Shown here in pieces: positions 1-12,160 of a stretch of DNA of 64,000 nucleotides. Location of the stretch: contig VWZX01002701.1 of assembly GCA_013399015.1 (NCBI GenBank), positions 637,470 through 701,469 of the forward strand, in the 5' to 3' direction. The notes below the pieces were generated by a model, which was given only the letters and a program-made list of their open reading frames with translations, was not told the DNA's origin and searched no databases. Position numbers and translations under genes: made by a program. The first letter of the stretch is position 1, and every line of letters starts with the position of its first letter. This DNA is from Galbula dea (taxonomy: Eukaryota > Chordata > Aves > Piciformes > Galbulidae).

Positions 1-228
1 CAACACAATAATTGAGTCAACCTGATCTTCCCTGTTGGATCTCAGCTTATTGGCATTGTAATTAATTTTGACATGTAACACCACCCCTCCAACTTTCACT
101 CCCAAATCTATTAATGTGGAAGGATGAAAAGTATGTTCTATGCATAATATTGTTAGGAAGTTACAGATCTTACATCCTTGTTGTCTGAGAATATTCATGT
201 GTTAACTCCTGCTAGCTGTAGCTAAGAC

Positions 229-846
229 TAAAGGTGGAGGCCTGTAGCTGGGGGTGTTCCCCAGGGGCACTACTGGCTCCAGTCTTGTTCAACATCTTCA
301 TGAGTGAGCAGGATGAAGGGACAGAGGGGACCCTCAGCAAGTTTGCTGATGATGCAGAACTGGCAGGAGTGGTGACACCTGTCAGGCTGTGCTGCCACTC
401 AGTGAGACCTGGACAGGCTGAAATTTTGGGGAGAAGAACATCATGAAGTTCATCAAGGGCAAGTGTAGAGTCCTGCACCTGGGGAGGAATAACCTCAGGG
501 ATCAGGACAGGTTAGGGCTCCATGGAGAATGGCCTGGGAGTGCTGGTGGACAACAAGTTCCCCATGAGCCAGCAATGTGCTCCTGTGGCCAAGGAGGGCA
601 ATGGTCTCCTGGGGTGCATTGAGAAGAGAGCAACCAGCATGTGGAGGGAGGTTCTCCTCCTCCTCTAATCTGCCTTAGTGAGGCCACAGCTGGAGGCCTG
701 TGTCTAGTTCTGGGCTCCCCAGGTCAAGAGAGACCAGGAACTAGTGGAGAGAGTCCATTGGAGGCTAGGAAGATGCTGAGGGCACTGGAGCATCTGTGGC
801 AGGAGGAAAGGCTGAGAGCCCTGGGGCTGCTTAGGCTGGAGAAGAG
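229..846 (+). mobile_element. CR1 LINE, reverse-transcriptase fragment, cut at gap
   Basis: This is a decayed piece of the CR1 ORF2 reverse transcriptase, the enzyme that copies CR1 RNA into target DNA. A GVPQG-like stretch, a VLFNIFMSEQDEG block and TLSKFADDAELAG are visible at 250-375. The block normally read as KFxKGKCRVLHLG follows at about 443-485 in another frame, and an ERVQ-like region lies near 740-770. At least three frameshifts separate these blocks. The copy stops at an N, and the usual C-terminal part and 3' tail are missing. Confidence 0.9.
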
Positions 847-847
847 N
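847..847. other. single undetermined base inside CR1
   Basis: One N follows the CR1 motif CTTAGGCTGGAGAAGAG. The sequence to its right is unrelated unique DNA, so this N probably stands for an assembly join of unknown length rather than one unread base. Confidence 0.6.
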
Positions 848-1483
848 TGGGGTTTTTGTATGAAAAAAACTGAAGTGTCTTTGTCTGTGGTGACAAGTTG
901 GTCTAAGCCAGGAAGGTAGTGATGTATTTTATGAAGACCTGAGCTCCTTGAGCTCAAGTGTTCCAGTGCAGAGCCTTCCCCTGGACTTTCTGAGGCACTA
1001 ATTATAACCCCTGGACTGCATTACATCACACCCAGCCTCACTGCTCCACAGTATTTATAGCACTGCAGCTTCTTTTGCTCAGTTTTCATCACCTTACAAA
1101 AACCTGATGAAGACCCTCAGTAGTTAACCCTCTCCCCCCAGAAATAACCCCCAAATCCCAGCCCCTCCATGCTTTTGTGACCAAGGCCTTTAGTGATTAC
1201 ATCACTGCTGTGTGGTTAGATTTCATTTTCCTTCTGTACTTAGGCAAATGCCCATGAGGAATTAAGCTATAAAGACTCCAGTGGAGGAAGTATGTTAAAA
1301 GCAATTAACAGAAATTTATCAAACTAGATGAAAATCAAATCTCCACACTCTCAGAATTTCAGACCTGGTGCTCTGTGCTCCCTGGAGTGATCTTTCCAGG
1401 AGGAAAGCATGGTGCTGGGGAAGGGAGAGCTGCATTGCTGATGGCACCCAGGGCTTGATCCTGGCTCCTGCATGTTGGGAGCA
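848..1483. other. unique interval, nothing recognised
   Basis: Mixed-composition DNA between two CR1 copies. No repeat, splice-flanked open frame or structured motif stands out. Confidence 0.5.
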
Positions 1484-1929
1484 GGAGGTGCTGGAGTGTG
1501 TCCAAAGAAGGGCAAGGAAGGTGGGGAAGGGTCTTAGAGCACAGGGGTTGTGAGGAGCAGCTGAGGGAGCTGGGCTTGGTTAGCCTGGAGAAGAGGAGGC
1601 TCAGGGGAGACATCCTCACTCTCTGCAACTCCCTGAGAGGAGGTTGCAGCCAGGTAGGAGTTGGCCTCTTCTCCCAAGGAGCAAGCAATGGGAGAAGAGC
1701 AGTTGGCTCCAAGTTGCACCAGTGGAGCTTTAGGATGGATATTAGGAACAATTTCTTCCTGGAAAGGGTTGTCAAGGCCTGTCCCAGGCTGCCCAGGGCA
1801 GTGGTGGAGTCACCACCCCTGCAGGGATTGGAGATGAGGTGCTGAGGGTTCAGTGGTGACCTGGCAGTGCAGGTTAACAGTTGGACTCAGTGCTCTTCAA
1901 AGTCTTTCCCAACCTGAGTGATTCTGTGA
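1484..1929 (+). mobile_element. CR1 LINE, 3' end with tail
   Basis: A 5'-truncated copy starts at the VLECVQRRARK block and runs through LRELGLVSLEKRRLRGD, CNSLRGG and FRMDIRNNFF to a 3' tail ending in TGATTCTGTGA. One long frame (1498-1845) covers most of it with a break near the start. Its 5' boundary matches that of several other copies in the window. Confidence 0.93.
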
Positions 1930-3165
1930 GTGTAAGATCTGCAGCCCTGGGAGCTGGGGGAATTTCTGGGAAATGCAGGTTTTCCAGCCAAGAGGAGTCT
2001 TGGCACTTTTGGGTTTTTCTGTTCCTCTCATGGCAGTGTGTTCAGTGGAGGTGCCAATTCCTGGCTGTCTGAGGGGTTGAGGGGGGCTTTGGGGTTTGTT
2101 TCCCTCTTCCCTTTCCTTTTTTCTTAGGCAAGGTGAAGGAAAATGGGCAAATTGTCCTACCTGGGGAGCAAACCCCAAGAGCTCCTGTGGGTTTAGATCA
2201 GAAGGGGAGAAAAGGAAGAGTTAACAAGGGCTTGGAGGAGGAGAGAGAGAGAGAGAGAGGGAGCAAACGTTTAGGGGAGAACCCATTTCACTTTATTCTG
2301 CAAACAGAATGGAAGTGTTAGCAGAAGGGAAGTGTCTGATCCCCTGAGGATTGGGGTGATGGGCTTAATGCTTTTGAAAACAACCATTTAGAGTGTGCCC
2401 CTCTTCCTGATCTGCAAGGGAAGTATCCTGCCAGCTCTGGCAGCCTCTGCAGGAGGGTGAGGTGGAGGAGACTTTTGTTATTTCATTTGCAAAATAATTC
2501 AACGTTTTCTCTGCAGCTGAGAAATGATTTTGGAAGCTGCACCCTCCTGGCAGACATCAGAGTTCTTAGCCTGGCTGGGAAGTGATGCTGGTGAGCAGCC
2601 TTTTCTCCCCAAATACCTGAATTCTCTCTATTGTGACTTTAATGTAAAGGTGTCAGGTATCTTTGAAGAGAGGGGCAAAGGTAGGACTAAACAAAAGGGC
2701 AGACACAAAAAGGCTGGAAATGAGGTGGAAATTGCAGGCAAATAGACAATAGAAGCAAGTTTAAGTAGCTATTTGTTCTCCTTTGCAGGAGGAAATACAG
2801 TAAATTAAGAAAAAGAGGAAAATAAAACCTTTCAGGAAACTTCACTTCTAAATAAAGAACTAACTAGGTCCTGGAAAACCCAAACCTTGAGTGTTTGAGT
2901 GCTTGAGTGGTGCCCAGAGGTGTGCACAGGAAAACAGAAGGGAGACTTGATTGACAGGGTTAATCTCTTCTTAAGAGATGGTTTATTTTAATAGTCATTT
3001 TTCTCATGGGCATAACTCAGTGGCTTCAGACCCTCTCTCAGTGCAGTTCCTTCTTCCTTGAGCTGTGGTGGCCAGGATGGGATCTCAGGAGTATCCTGGG
3101 GCCATGGCCACCAGTGGATCCCAGAAGAGATCCTTCCTGCAGGCACAGAAGCTGGGAAAGCTGTT
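1930..3165. other. unique interval with a GA tract
   Basis: Unique DNA. It holds a short GA dinucleotide run and a weak 74-base splice-flanked segment at 2517-2590 (acceptor TTTTCTCTGCAG, donor CTG/GTGAGC) that has a stop near its end in its only open frame. It was not called an exon. Confidence 0.5.
2237..2262. repeat. (GA)n microsatellite
   Basis: About eleven GA units followed by GGGAG. A simple sequence repeat with no sign of function. Confidence 0.9.
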
Positions 3166-3557
3166 GAGGTTGAGGCAACTGGGGTTGGTTAGCCTGGAGA
3201 AGAGGATGCTCAGGGGAGACCTTCTCACACTCTACAACTCCCTGAAAGGAGGCTGGAGCCAGGTGGGGGTTGGGCTCTTCTCCCAGGCTACCTGTGAGAG
3301 GACAAGAGGAAATGGCCCCAAGTTGCACCAGGGGAGGTTTAGATTGGATGTTAGGAAACATTTCTTCCCTGAAAGAGAAGACCCACTAGCACAGGCTGCC
3401 CAGGGCAGTGGGGGAGTCACCATCCCTGGAGGGGTTCAAAAAGCACATAGATGTGGTAGTCAGGGGCATGGTTTAGTGGCATGGTGGTGATAAGTTGGTG
3501 CTTGGATTTGATCTTGGAGATCTCTTCCAGCCTTAGTACTGGTGTGATTCTGGGAGT
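3166..3557 (+). mobile_element. CR1 LINE, 3' end with tail
   Basis: The frame 3065-3490 includes LRQLGLVSLEKRMLRGDLLTLYNSLKGGWSQVG and FRLDVRKHFF. The tail ends with a degenerate TCTCTTCCAGCCTTAG and GTGTGATTCTG. The start is uncertain, since 3126-3165 resembles CR1 only faintly. Confidence 0.9.
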
Positions 3558-3611
3558 TCTCAGTGGAAGAGCATTACCTGATGGAAATGAGAGCTCCCCA
3601 CTCTTCCTTAG

Positions 3612-3654
3612 AACTGCATTTGAGGTGAAAGCAACAGGACTGAAAACTGGGGAG
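3612..3654 (+). other. weak splice-flanked open segment
   Basis: The acceptor CCACTCTTCCTTAG and the donor GGAG/GTGAGA enclose 43 bases, open in one frame as TAFEVKATGLKTGE. It is short, has no recognised homologue and is probably a chance pseudo-exon. Confidence 0.12.
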
Positions 3655-3907
3655 GTGAGAGCTGCTGCTGTGTTGAAGGTTCTTGATGCTGCTGCTGCTG
3701 CATGTTGATCAAGCATTTCCAAAGCCTTTCTCACCATTCTTCAAGGGGGGGGAAAAGGAGGATGTACCTTTTTATTCCTGGCTGTACCTGTGTGATCTTG
3801 CAAGTTCTCTTCCAGTTATGAGATTGGAATTGGACTGGAAACCCTAAGTGGGGCTGAGGCAGTGTATCTCTGTCCTGTGGTGGCATGCCTGCCATCTCAC
3901 TGTGGCT

Positions 3908-4324
3908 GCTGAACCTCTCTGCTGTGAGGACAGGCTGAGAGAGTTGGGCTTGTTCAGCCTGGAGAAGAGAAGGCTCCAGAGAGACCTTCCTGCAGCCTTT
4001 CAGGACTTAAAGGACCTCTAAGAAAGATGGGCACAGACTTTTTAGCAGGCCTTGTTGGGACTGGACAAAGGATGATGGTTTGGAACTAAAGGAGGGAGAT
4101 TCAGACTAGATCTGTGGAAGAAATGTTTCCCCCTGAGGGTGGTGAGAGCCTGTCCCAGGTTGCCCAGAGAGGTGGGAGATGTCCCATCCCTGGAACCATC
4201 CTGGGTCAGGTTGTCTGGGGCTGTGAGCAGCCTGCTGTAGTTGCAGATGTCCCTGCTGACTGCAGGGGGTTGGACTAGATGACCTTGAAAGGTTCCTTCA
4301 ACCCAAATCACTCTGTTTCTGTGA
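3908..4324 (+). mobile_element. CR1 LINE, 3' end with tail (second subfamily)
   Basis: Starts at CTGAACCTCTCTGCTGTGAG and runs through a LRELGLFSLEKRRLQ-like block to GGTTGGACTAGATGACCTTG and a tail ending CTGTTTCTGTGA. It closely resembles the copies at 8252, 20334 (reverse) and 33226 (reverse). That points to one recently active subfamily distinct from the VQRRARK-start copies. Confidence 0.93.
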
Positions 4325-5448
4325 TGCTAAGCTGGCTGTCCCTGCTGCCCACCTCCAGAGCAGGCTGCAATGGGGGCTTGGAGTGCTCACCAAATTAAGA
4401 GAGTATGTGTTTGTGTGTGAAGAACTTCACCTGCCTTGCTTGAGGCATCTCCAAGTCATTGTCTCAGATCCAGGCTGAGCCAGGGCCTTTCCAGTGTTCC
4501 ATCCCAGGGACACAGCATGGATCTGCTGCTGCTGCTCACCAGAGCCTGGGGGCCCCATTCTCTGTATGAATTGCTTTAATCTCACTTTCTCAATGGGAAA
4601 TTGGTGACTCTTGGCTCTTCTTACCTCCCAGCTCTAAAAAATTCATTGGGATAGTGGCTGTGACATGAGGGCCTCCCATTTCCATGCCTCCAAACCTCCC
4701 TAGATGTGTCCCTGGGTCAAGTCTTCATCCTTCCCCAGGGATTTGGTGGAATAGATTTTGGAGAGCTGGGGAATGCTGATGGTTGCCAAACATTTCTGTG
4801 TGGTTGCACTGAGATCTTCTTGATTTAGGTGAGAAATAAGCAGCAGAAGGAAGACACTAAAAAGAGAGGCAGGGAAAATGCTGACATCCTTCTAAACCAA
4901 AACAAAATGAAGAAGAGCCCCAAACTCCACCTCATCTTTGTCCCTACCTGAGCTGCAACAGCCACAATGTCTTAGAGAGCTGTGGAGAGCTTCAGGTGTT
5001 CTTGAAAGTTCAGATTCCTTGTTTTAGATGCAAATTCCTCATCTCATTTCCCTCCTGCTTCTAAGAAATGAGGCAAAATTTGCTTCAAAGATCTAATGAG
5101 TCCTGGGTTCTCTGCATCACAGAGCATCTCCTTAGCTGCCTGGGACCTATCAGGCCCTGTTAAGTATGTCTGCATTCTTCTTCAAAAGATGCTGTAGCCA
5201 TCAAAGATCCTTCCTCTAAATGATTCTGAACCTGTGGGTTTTTCTTCTTTACAGCCATATCTGCATCTCCAGGAGATGAAAGGGAATTTGTTTTCCTTTA
5301 AGGAGATAGTTTGTGTGGTGGAGTTAGCAGGACATATGCAGAGCTCATTTGTTTTATCTCACTTTATTTTCTTTTACCCATTTGTGGTTTGTTGGGTTTG
5401 GTTTAAAGAAGCAGCTTAATGCTAAAAGTGATTTAGCTATGAGCTGGA
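4325..5448. other. unique interval, nothing recognised
   Basis: Unique DNA with scattered AT-rich and purine-rich patches. A 61-codon open frame near 5234 has no recognisable content. Confidence 0.5.
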
Positions 5449-5881
5449 AAGGCTGAGGGGTGGGCAGAGAGGAACCTCATGGAGTTCATCAAGGGCAAGT
5501 GTAGAGTCCTGCACCTGGGGAGGAATAACCTCAGGGACCAGGACAGGTTAGGGGTTGACCTGCTGGAAAGCAGCTCCATGGAGAAGGGCCTGGGAGTGCT
5601 GGTGGGCAACAAGTTCCCCATGAGCCAGCAATGTGCTCTTGTGGCCAAGGAGGGCAATGGTCTCCTGGGGTGCATGAAGAAGAGAGTGACCAGCAGGTTG
5701 AGGGAGGTTCTCCTCCCTCTCTGCTCTGCCCTAGTGAGGCCACAGCTGGACTCCTGGGTGCAATTCTGGGCTCCCCAGGTCAAGAGAGCCAAGGAACTAG
5801 TGGAGAGAGTCCAGGGAGATGCTGAGGGCACTGGAGCATTTGTGGGAGGAGGAAAGGCTGAGAGCCCTGGGGCTGCTTAGC
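5449..5881 (+). mobile_element. CR1 LINE, reverse-transcriptase fragment, cut at gap
   Basis: A well-preserved continuous frame (5479-5880) reads MEFIKGKCRVLHLGRNNL, then GVLVGNKFPMSQQCALVAK, GCMKKRVTSRLREVLLPL, LVRPQLDSWVQFWAPQ and LVERVQ. It breaks off at an N just after GGGCTGCTTAGC, so the 3' third of the element is absent. Confidence 0.95.
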
Positions 5882-5882
5882 N
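5882..5882. other. single undetermined base inside CR1
   Basis: The N sits in GCTTAGC-N-CAGTTACAG, in the same part of the same CR1 subfamily as the N at 847. The right side is unrelated DNA. Confidence 0.6.
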
Positions 5883-6739
5883 CAGTTACAGAGCAACAAT
5901 AATGCAAAGCTGAATCCTGGACTGTGATAAAGAGTTCAAGGAGAAAGGATCTCCTGTTGGTTTTGCCATGAACAGCCCTTCCACTCTGAGCAGGTCAGGT
6001 GAGCTGGATGATGCTACCTGAGAAGCTGTAGCTAACCCAGGCACTGCCTATTTCTTTTTCTTCAGCTGAAAATCCTCTTCTGTTATTGATGTGAGGGTGA
6101 AGAGCAGATGCAAACAGTGAAATGCAGTTTATTAAGCTGTGGTTTGGCTTCTTTAATTACTTTCTCTGCTTTGAGGGAGGGTCCAGGGCTGTGGCTGTCA
6201 TTTCTAGGATCCAGCAGGTTCTTTGCTGCTCCTGTAGGAGTGAGTCAGTGCAGTTCCTGCTTTGATTTACAAAATTGGATTTTAATCTCTTTGAAACCAT
6301 TATGCTAAATCAATTTTTAACATAGCAGAGCATGGAGGTACAAAGCCCCCTCTTGTTCTCCACTTGCTAACTCCTTGGATGAGTGAGCACCATATAAACA
6401 AGACTCAAACCAGCAGCTATGTGGAGGAGCTTTGGCAGTGTGGAAGTAGAGTTTTGCTCTATTAGGATAATTAGCTCCTGTGGCATAGACAAAGAAAATG
6501 CAGGTAGAGCTCCATTTGCTGCTGCTGCCTGGAAAATCATCCTTTGGGAATGCCAGGAGGGCATGGGAGAGGTGGAGCTCCATGTGTTGACCTGCCTTTG
6601 GGTATTGTAAATGCATGAGGCAAGGATGGGAAGAGAAAAGAGGAGTATTTGGGGAAAAAACCATGAGATTTCTGCCATAGTCACCTGGTGCTGATGAAGC
6701 TTCCTGATGCAGGCAGTCAGAGCTGGGAAGGGGATGTTG
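5883..6739. other. unique interval, nothing recognised
   Basis: Unique DNA. The open frames on both strands between 6317 and 6748 overlap one another and have no recognisable domain or splice context. Confidence 0.5.
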
Positions 6740-6828
6740 ATGGGCCATGGTTTAGTGGTGTGCTGCTGGTAGGGTGATAGTTGGACTTGATGGTCTTAGA
6801 GGTCTCTTCCATCCTTAAGGATTCTGTG
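6740..6828 (+). mobile_element. CR1 3' tail fragment
   Basis: GGGCCATGGTTTAGTGGTGT, then GTTGGACTTGATGGTCTTAG and AGGTCTCTTCCATCC, ending in GATTCTGTGA. Only the last ~90 bases of the element were inserted or kept. Confidence 0.88.
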
Positions 6829-8251
6829 ACCCTACCTGGGTGAGTGGCCTCTGCTGTAGTGGAGGAATCCATCAGGGTATTTTGGGTTCCTCCCTCCTCC
6901 TCCCCTCAGCCCTGCTCTGGAGCTGCCAAGGCACCAGCTGAATCACCTCTCTGATGCTTTGGCTTTCTGGTAACAGTAGCAGCTGGGCAATCATCCAAAC
7001 CCAGCAAGAGCACTGCTAGGAATGAATGGGGAGCTCATAGGATTTCAGATGGAAAGCAGGGCAGGAAGAGTCTTGAGACAACTTAAACCACATGCCTGCA
7101 TTTGTCCTTTGTCCTCCTCTTCCTTTCCCAAATCCATGCTATCCTGCTGTCTAGCTTGGAAATCAGTCTTGGGAGAGGGAGGGGACCAAACCCTTAGAAA
7201 ATGCTACTGTAGAGCCAAGACTGCTCAAACCCATGAAAATTCAGGTGGTTTTAGATTCATCCTTCTTGCCTGGTGCTCATTTTGAGATGCCAATTGCATG
7301 TCCTATTTGGAATCCTCCTCCAGCAGCTCCTGCCCCCAGCTCTCCAGGGAAGAAAAGCTGGGTTAGATCCTTCATAGGCTTGAGGACTTTAATGAAAACC
7401 TTGGAGCATGAGACCTTTCAGAAGACTTCAGTGACACTTTTGAACAGCCATGTGGCTGGTTCTGACCCCATCATTGTTTCTCCTCTTTTTCTGGAAAGAA
7501 CCTGGAAGATTCTGCTCTGTTTTATTCACTCCTCAAGTGGAAAGGGCACGTGGCAGGTTACACTTGGCCAAATTCACATTTGTGAAACCCAAAATAAGCA
7601 TCCTAGTTAATTGCAACATAACTAGAGTTATGTAGGAAGATGAAGATGAATTTCTTACTCCCTTCAAATCTCTTTTAAGAGGGGGGGGAAAAAAAAAAGT
7701 GTGTTGGAAGATTTGGGCAATTTGCTCCATAATAAGTCTCATTGCCTAAAAGCTGAGGACATTAGGGAAACAATGATCCAGAAATGAAGGAGTTGTGTTA
7801 TCTGTAGGTTAAAGCCATGGATGAATCTCAGTTTCTCCTATCAGTGTCTTGTGCCTTTTGAGTTACAGCATGGCAGTTGGTGTCTGCTGAAAGCAGAGAG
7901 CCATGAGGAAGGAGCGTCTCTCTGCACTCTCTCTCCTCTCTTGCCACTGCAATTAAAGGAGATGTTGCCTTAGTTGCACTCCTTGTTAACCTAGGCAGTG
8001 CCATCATCTTGGTGCCTTCAGGGTAGGTGAGAAGAAACAGCATGGTTTGAGGGGCTGGGGGAGTCCAGTGAAGGTTGGTGTCAGATGTCAGCCTTCCAAA
8101 GATGACTAAAAGATATTAGTCTTCTGACTTTATGGTGCAGTACAAAGAGTGTAGAGCAAGTACAGGTGGATAAACCTGAGAACACAGTCTTGACTCATGG
8201 AAAGATAAGGCTAATGTTTCTTTTCCTGTGGTGCTATTAGGGCCACAAAGA
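6829..8251. other. unique interval
   Basis: Unique DNA, including an A-rich stretch with a G8A9-type run at about 7681-7698. No exon with convincing splice sites was found. Confidence 0.5.
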
Positions 8252-8677
8252 TGATCTGAGGGCTGGAAGCTCTCTGCTGTGAGGACAGGCTGAGAGAGTT
8301 GGGCTTGTTCAGCCTGGAGAAGAGAAGGCTCCAGGGAGACCTGACTGCAGCCTTTCAGGACTTGAAGGGCTTATCAGAAAGCTGGGGACAGACTTCTTAG
8401 CAAGCCCTGTTGGGACAGGACAAGGGGTGATGGTTTGGAACTGAAAGAGGGAGATTTGAGACTAGATCTGAGGAAGAAATTGTTTCCACTGAGGGTGGTG
8501 AGAGCCTGTCCCAGGTTGCCCAGAGAGGTGGGAGATGTCCCATCCCTTGAACCATCCCAGGTCAGGTTGTCTGGGGCTGTGAGCAGCCTGCTGTAGTTGC
8601 AGATGCCCTTGCTGAGTGCAGGGGGTTGGATTAGATGACCTTTGAAGGTCCCTTCCAACCCAAACCATTCTGTGAGC
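8252..8677 (+). mobile_element. CR1 LINE, 3' end with tail (second subfamily)
   Basis: Begins at GATCTGAGGGCTGGAAGCTC and ends AACCCAAACCATTCTGTGA. It matches the copy at 3908 almost base for base over most of its length. Confidence 0.95.
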
Positions 8678-9429
8678 CTATCAAGTAGTGAGTAGTTCCT
8701 GCAGAAGATGATCTCTCTGATAATGTTGAGCATCCTCTCTCATGAATTTAGACCAGTTGAAGAAGACTTTCCTGCTTTTGGCTCTTGATGGGCCAAGATC
8801 CCAGGGGTCAGAACTGGGTTCCAGGCTGATGACAGGAGAGCCAGCTTGAGTGACCCATGCATGGTTCAGTGGTGGTGTTCCTGAAACACATCTTGTCTTC
8901 TGAAACCCTGCTGGAATGCTTTTCCTGTAGCTCAGGATTCAGCTAGGTCCTGCCAACTCTCCCATATTTGGCTAAGGATATGTTTGTGTGTCTGCATGTG
9001 GCAGTGCTGATGTCACACAGTGTATTGAGCTGTGTGGGGATGTTGTCCTTGGAGAGATGCTCAGAGCAAAGTGATCCCCAGGTCCAGCAGCTGCAGCAGC
9101 CAGGGCACCTGGAAGAAAAGAGGAATTTGCTATTAATCTGTGATTATTCCATGCTAATCTTGCAGTGGTAGAGGATGGCTCCTGTTGGTACTCAGCAGAT
9201 GAACTATTAATTATTTCCCTTTCTTTAGTCTGCCCTTCAGGCCAGATTTCTCAACACCTTGTCCTCTTTGTTAGCTGCCCTGTTTGACACCCATTAGTTC
9301 TTTACATTCTCCTTTCCTGGTGTCACAATAGTGTTAACCATCCCCCCAAAAAGGGCTGTTTCTTTTCCTTAGGGTAATGCTTTGACCAGGTCAGGCACCA
9401 CTGCCTTGTTCTTTTCCAGGCTGTGGGAT
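8678..9429. other. unique interval, nothing recognised
   Basis: Unique DNA between two + strand CR1 copies. Nothing recognisable stands out. Confidence 0.45.
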
Positions 9430-10360
9430 GATCTCTTTAAAATCTTTAGCAATGATCTGGACAAAGGGACCAAGGACACCCTCAGTAAGTTTGCAGGTGA
9501 CACCAAGTTGAGTGTTAGTGTTGACCTACTTGAGGGCAGGAAGGCTCTGCAGAGGGATCTGGCCAGGCTGGATTGATGGGCCAAGCTCAATGGGATGAGG
9601 TTCAACAAGGTCGAGTGCTGGGTCCTGCACTTGGGTCACAACAACCCCATGAATGCTCCAGGCTTGGGGCAGAGTGGCTGGAAAGCTGCTCCCAGGAAAA
9701 GGACCTGGGGATGCTGGTTGACAGCAGCTGAAGATGAGGCAGCAGAGTGCCCAGGGGGCCAAGAAAGCCAACAGCATCCTGGCTTGGATCAGCACTAGTG
9801 TGGCAGCAGGGCTAGGGCAGGGATTGGCCTCCTGGAACAGGCACTGGGGAGGCCACAGCTGGAATCCTGGGTTCAGTTTTGGACCCCTCACTCCAAGAAG
9901 GACATTGAGGTGCTGGAGTGTGTCCAGAGAAGGGCAAGGAAGGTGGTGAAGGGTCTAGAGCACAAGTGTTGTGAGGAGCAGCTGAGGGAACTGGGCTTGG
10001 TTAGCCTGGAGAAGAGGAGTCTCAGGGGAGACCCTCTCACTCTCTGCAGCTCCCTGCAAGGAGGTTGGATTGAGGTGGAGATTGGTCTCTTCTCCCAGGT
10101 AACAAGTGATAGGACGAGAGGAAATAGCCTCAAGTTGCACCAGGGGAGGTTTAGGTTGGATATTAGGAACAATTTCTTCCCTGAAAGAGTTTTGGGCATT
10201 GGCCCAGGCTGCCCAGGGCAGTGGTGGAGTCCCCATCCCTGGAGGGGTTCAGTTCTCTGTAGATGTGGTGCTGAGGGATGTAGTTTAATGGTGACCTGGC
10301 AGTGTTGGGTCAGCAGCTGGACTCGATGTTCTTAGAGATCTTTTTCAAGCAAAACAATGC
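9430..10360 (+). mobile_element. CR1 LINE, longest copy in the window
   Basis: About 930 bases. In order: the LFKIFSNDLDKGTKD block, TLSKFAGDTKLSVSVDLLEG with LQRDLARLD, a VLHLGHNNPMNA block, the KKDIEVLECVQRRARKVVKG block, LRELGLVSLEKRSLRGD, FRLDIRNNFF, then a degraded tail near 10320-10357. The frame changes at least four times, so it cannot encode a working enzyme. The 5' half matches the copy at 61487. Confidence 0.95.
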
Positions 10361-11904
10361 CACAATTCAGTGTGCAATTCCCTTTTGTGTGGAGGGATCT
10401 GATCTGCAGCAGCCCAAGCTCAGGCAGAGTGTGAGGCATGGCAGAGGACAGGCAGAGAAGCTCAGGGTGAGAGGGAAATGGTTGAGAAGCACTGGAACCA
10501 GCAGTGTTGCCAGTGCTGGAATATTTGGGAGGGGTGGTGGGGGAAGATTTCCAGTGGCTGCACTGAACAACTTTGTTATGAGCCAGGATCCCAAAATAAC
10601 CACCTTTCAGTTGGTAAAATAAATTATGAAAGTCTTTCAGATCCAAATGTAATGGTTGGGCAAATTAATCCATTGTTGTATTGTTATAGTGCTCTAATCA
10701 TATTTTTATATATCCCAGGAGCTGGAACTAAGAAGCATTTTGCTGTCACTGCAAACACAGTAATAAGAATAGTCTTAACAGAGTGAGGTGCACTGAGTTG
10801 ACTTTCTCCACCACATTGCAGTGGAAATTACAGATGCTTTTTACATTTCATTATCATTAAGGTACAAATAACTTCCTTGTCTTGAAAAAGCAGGCCTACT
10901 TTATCTGCTTTAATAATTATGTTGAGGCTCATTATGGACACCTTGTTTGTAATTCTCCTTTTCCTTATTGAATTCTAAATGGCTTATTACAAAAATATCT
11001 ACTTGAACAGACAGAGGAGATGATGGCAACATTTAGTTCCAGTTGATCTTTCCTAAAGAACATGCTGAATGATCTCAGCCTAAAGAGAACCAAGTCAACA
11101 TCTAGCTTAGAGGGTTTTTTCTTTTGACTCCCAGCTCCTTTGCAGGCTGCTTAGAGAGAAGCAGAGCCCAAGATTGGTTGTTGAATTGAGCAGGGCAGCT
11201 GGGAGACCTTGTGATGAGGAAGAAAGCAGAGCCTGTGATGAGGAAAAGGTGTGGAAGCAGCATTGCAGGCAGGGGAGACTTTTCCAAGCAGATCTCTTAG
11301 TTGATGTCAAGGTTGTCGGGTTTGCCAGTGGGATATTGCTTTAATGGGGCTCTTTTTTCCTCTCCAGTTTACATAATGAGATCAAGCTAATTAAACCATC
11401 TCTAGCTCTGGGAAAAGATCAAAATGTGAGCTCTTTTTCTCTCTTTATATGAAAGATCTTCACCCTGGAATGGAAGATTATAGAAGTACTTGGCTACCAG
11501 TACATCTTGTCTCTGTTTTACCAATATCTCCTTGACTGGAATTGTTTTTTCTTCTAGATGATCATGTTTTGGGAGTTTGCAAAAGGTTCATGCTTGAGGT
11601 GGTTGGTTGGATGAGGTGGAGGAGTAATCAGAAGTAGATGCAGTGAGGTGTTTTATGCAATACCAAGGGGCAGTAAAACCTGCTGGGAAGTGTCTTCTGC
11701 TGTGAAGTTGGGGAGCAGTTGCTTAGCCCAGTTTATTCCATGCACCTCTTGGTGCTTGGAGCTGACTGACCATTGCTGTGTAGAGCTCAGGGATCTCCTT
11801 GGACTTGAGAACACTTTTTGGCAGCCTTCCCAAATTTCAGATGCTTTTTCCCATCCAGTTTTACTTTCCTTGAAAAATAAAAACAAGTGAAAGGGAGGAG
11901 GGGG
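10361..11904. other. unique AT-rich interval
   Basis: The part at 10800-11000 is AT-rich, with several TAAT-type cores around TTTAATAATTATG and TGGCTTATTAC. It could be a conserved noncoding element. No exon was supported. Confidence 0.4.
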
Positions 11905-12160
11905 GTGTGTCCTGGGCTGCATTAAGAAGAATGTCACTAGCAGGTTGGGGGAGGTTCTCCTGCTCCTATACTCTGCCCTAGGGAGGCCACAGCTGGAGTC
12001 CTGGGTCCAGTTGTGGTCTTCCCCAGGTCAAGAGAGACAAGGAACTAGTGGAGAGAGTCCAGCAGAGGCTAGGAAGATGCTGAGGGCACTGGAGCATCTG
12101 TGGGAGNTTAGCAGGGGAGTAGGACTGGATGATCTTTAGAGGTCCCTTTTGACCCACACC
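11905..12160 (+). mobile_element. CR1 LINE, two parts joined at a gap
   Basis: The left part (to 12106) carries LGEVLLLLYSALGRPQLESWVQLW and the GCTGAGGGCACTGGAGCATC stretch. The right part starts directly in the far 3' tail (AGGACTGGATGATCTTTAG, then AGGTCCCTTTTGACCC). About 300 bases of the element that normally lie between are missing at the N. Confidence 0.88.
12107..12107. other. single undetermined base inside CR1
   Basis: The N joins the middle and the 3' tail of one CR1 copy. It is the third N in the same part of this subfamily. Confidence 0.65.
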
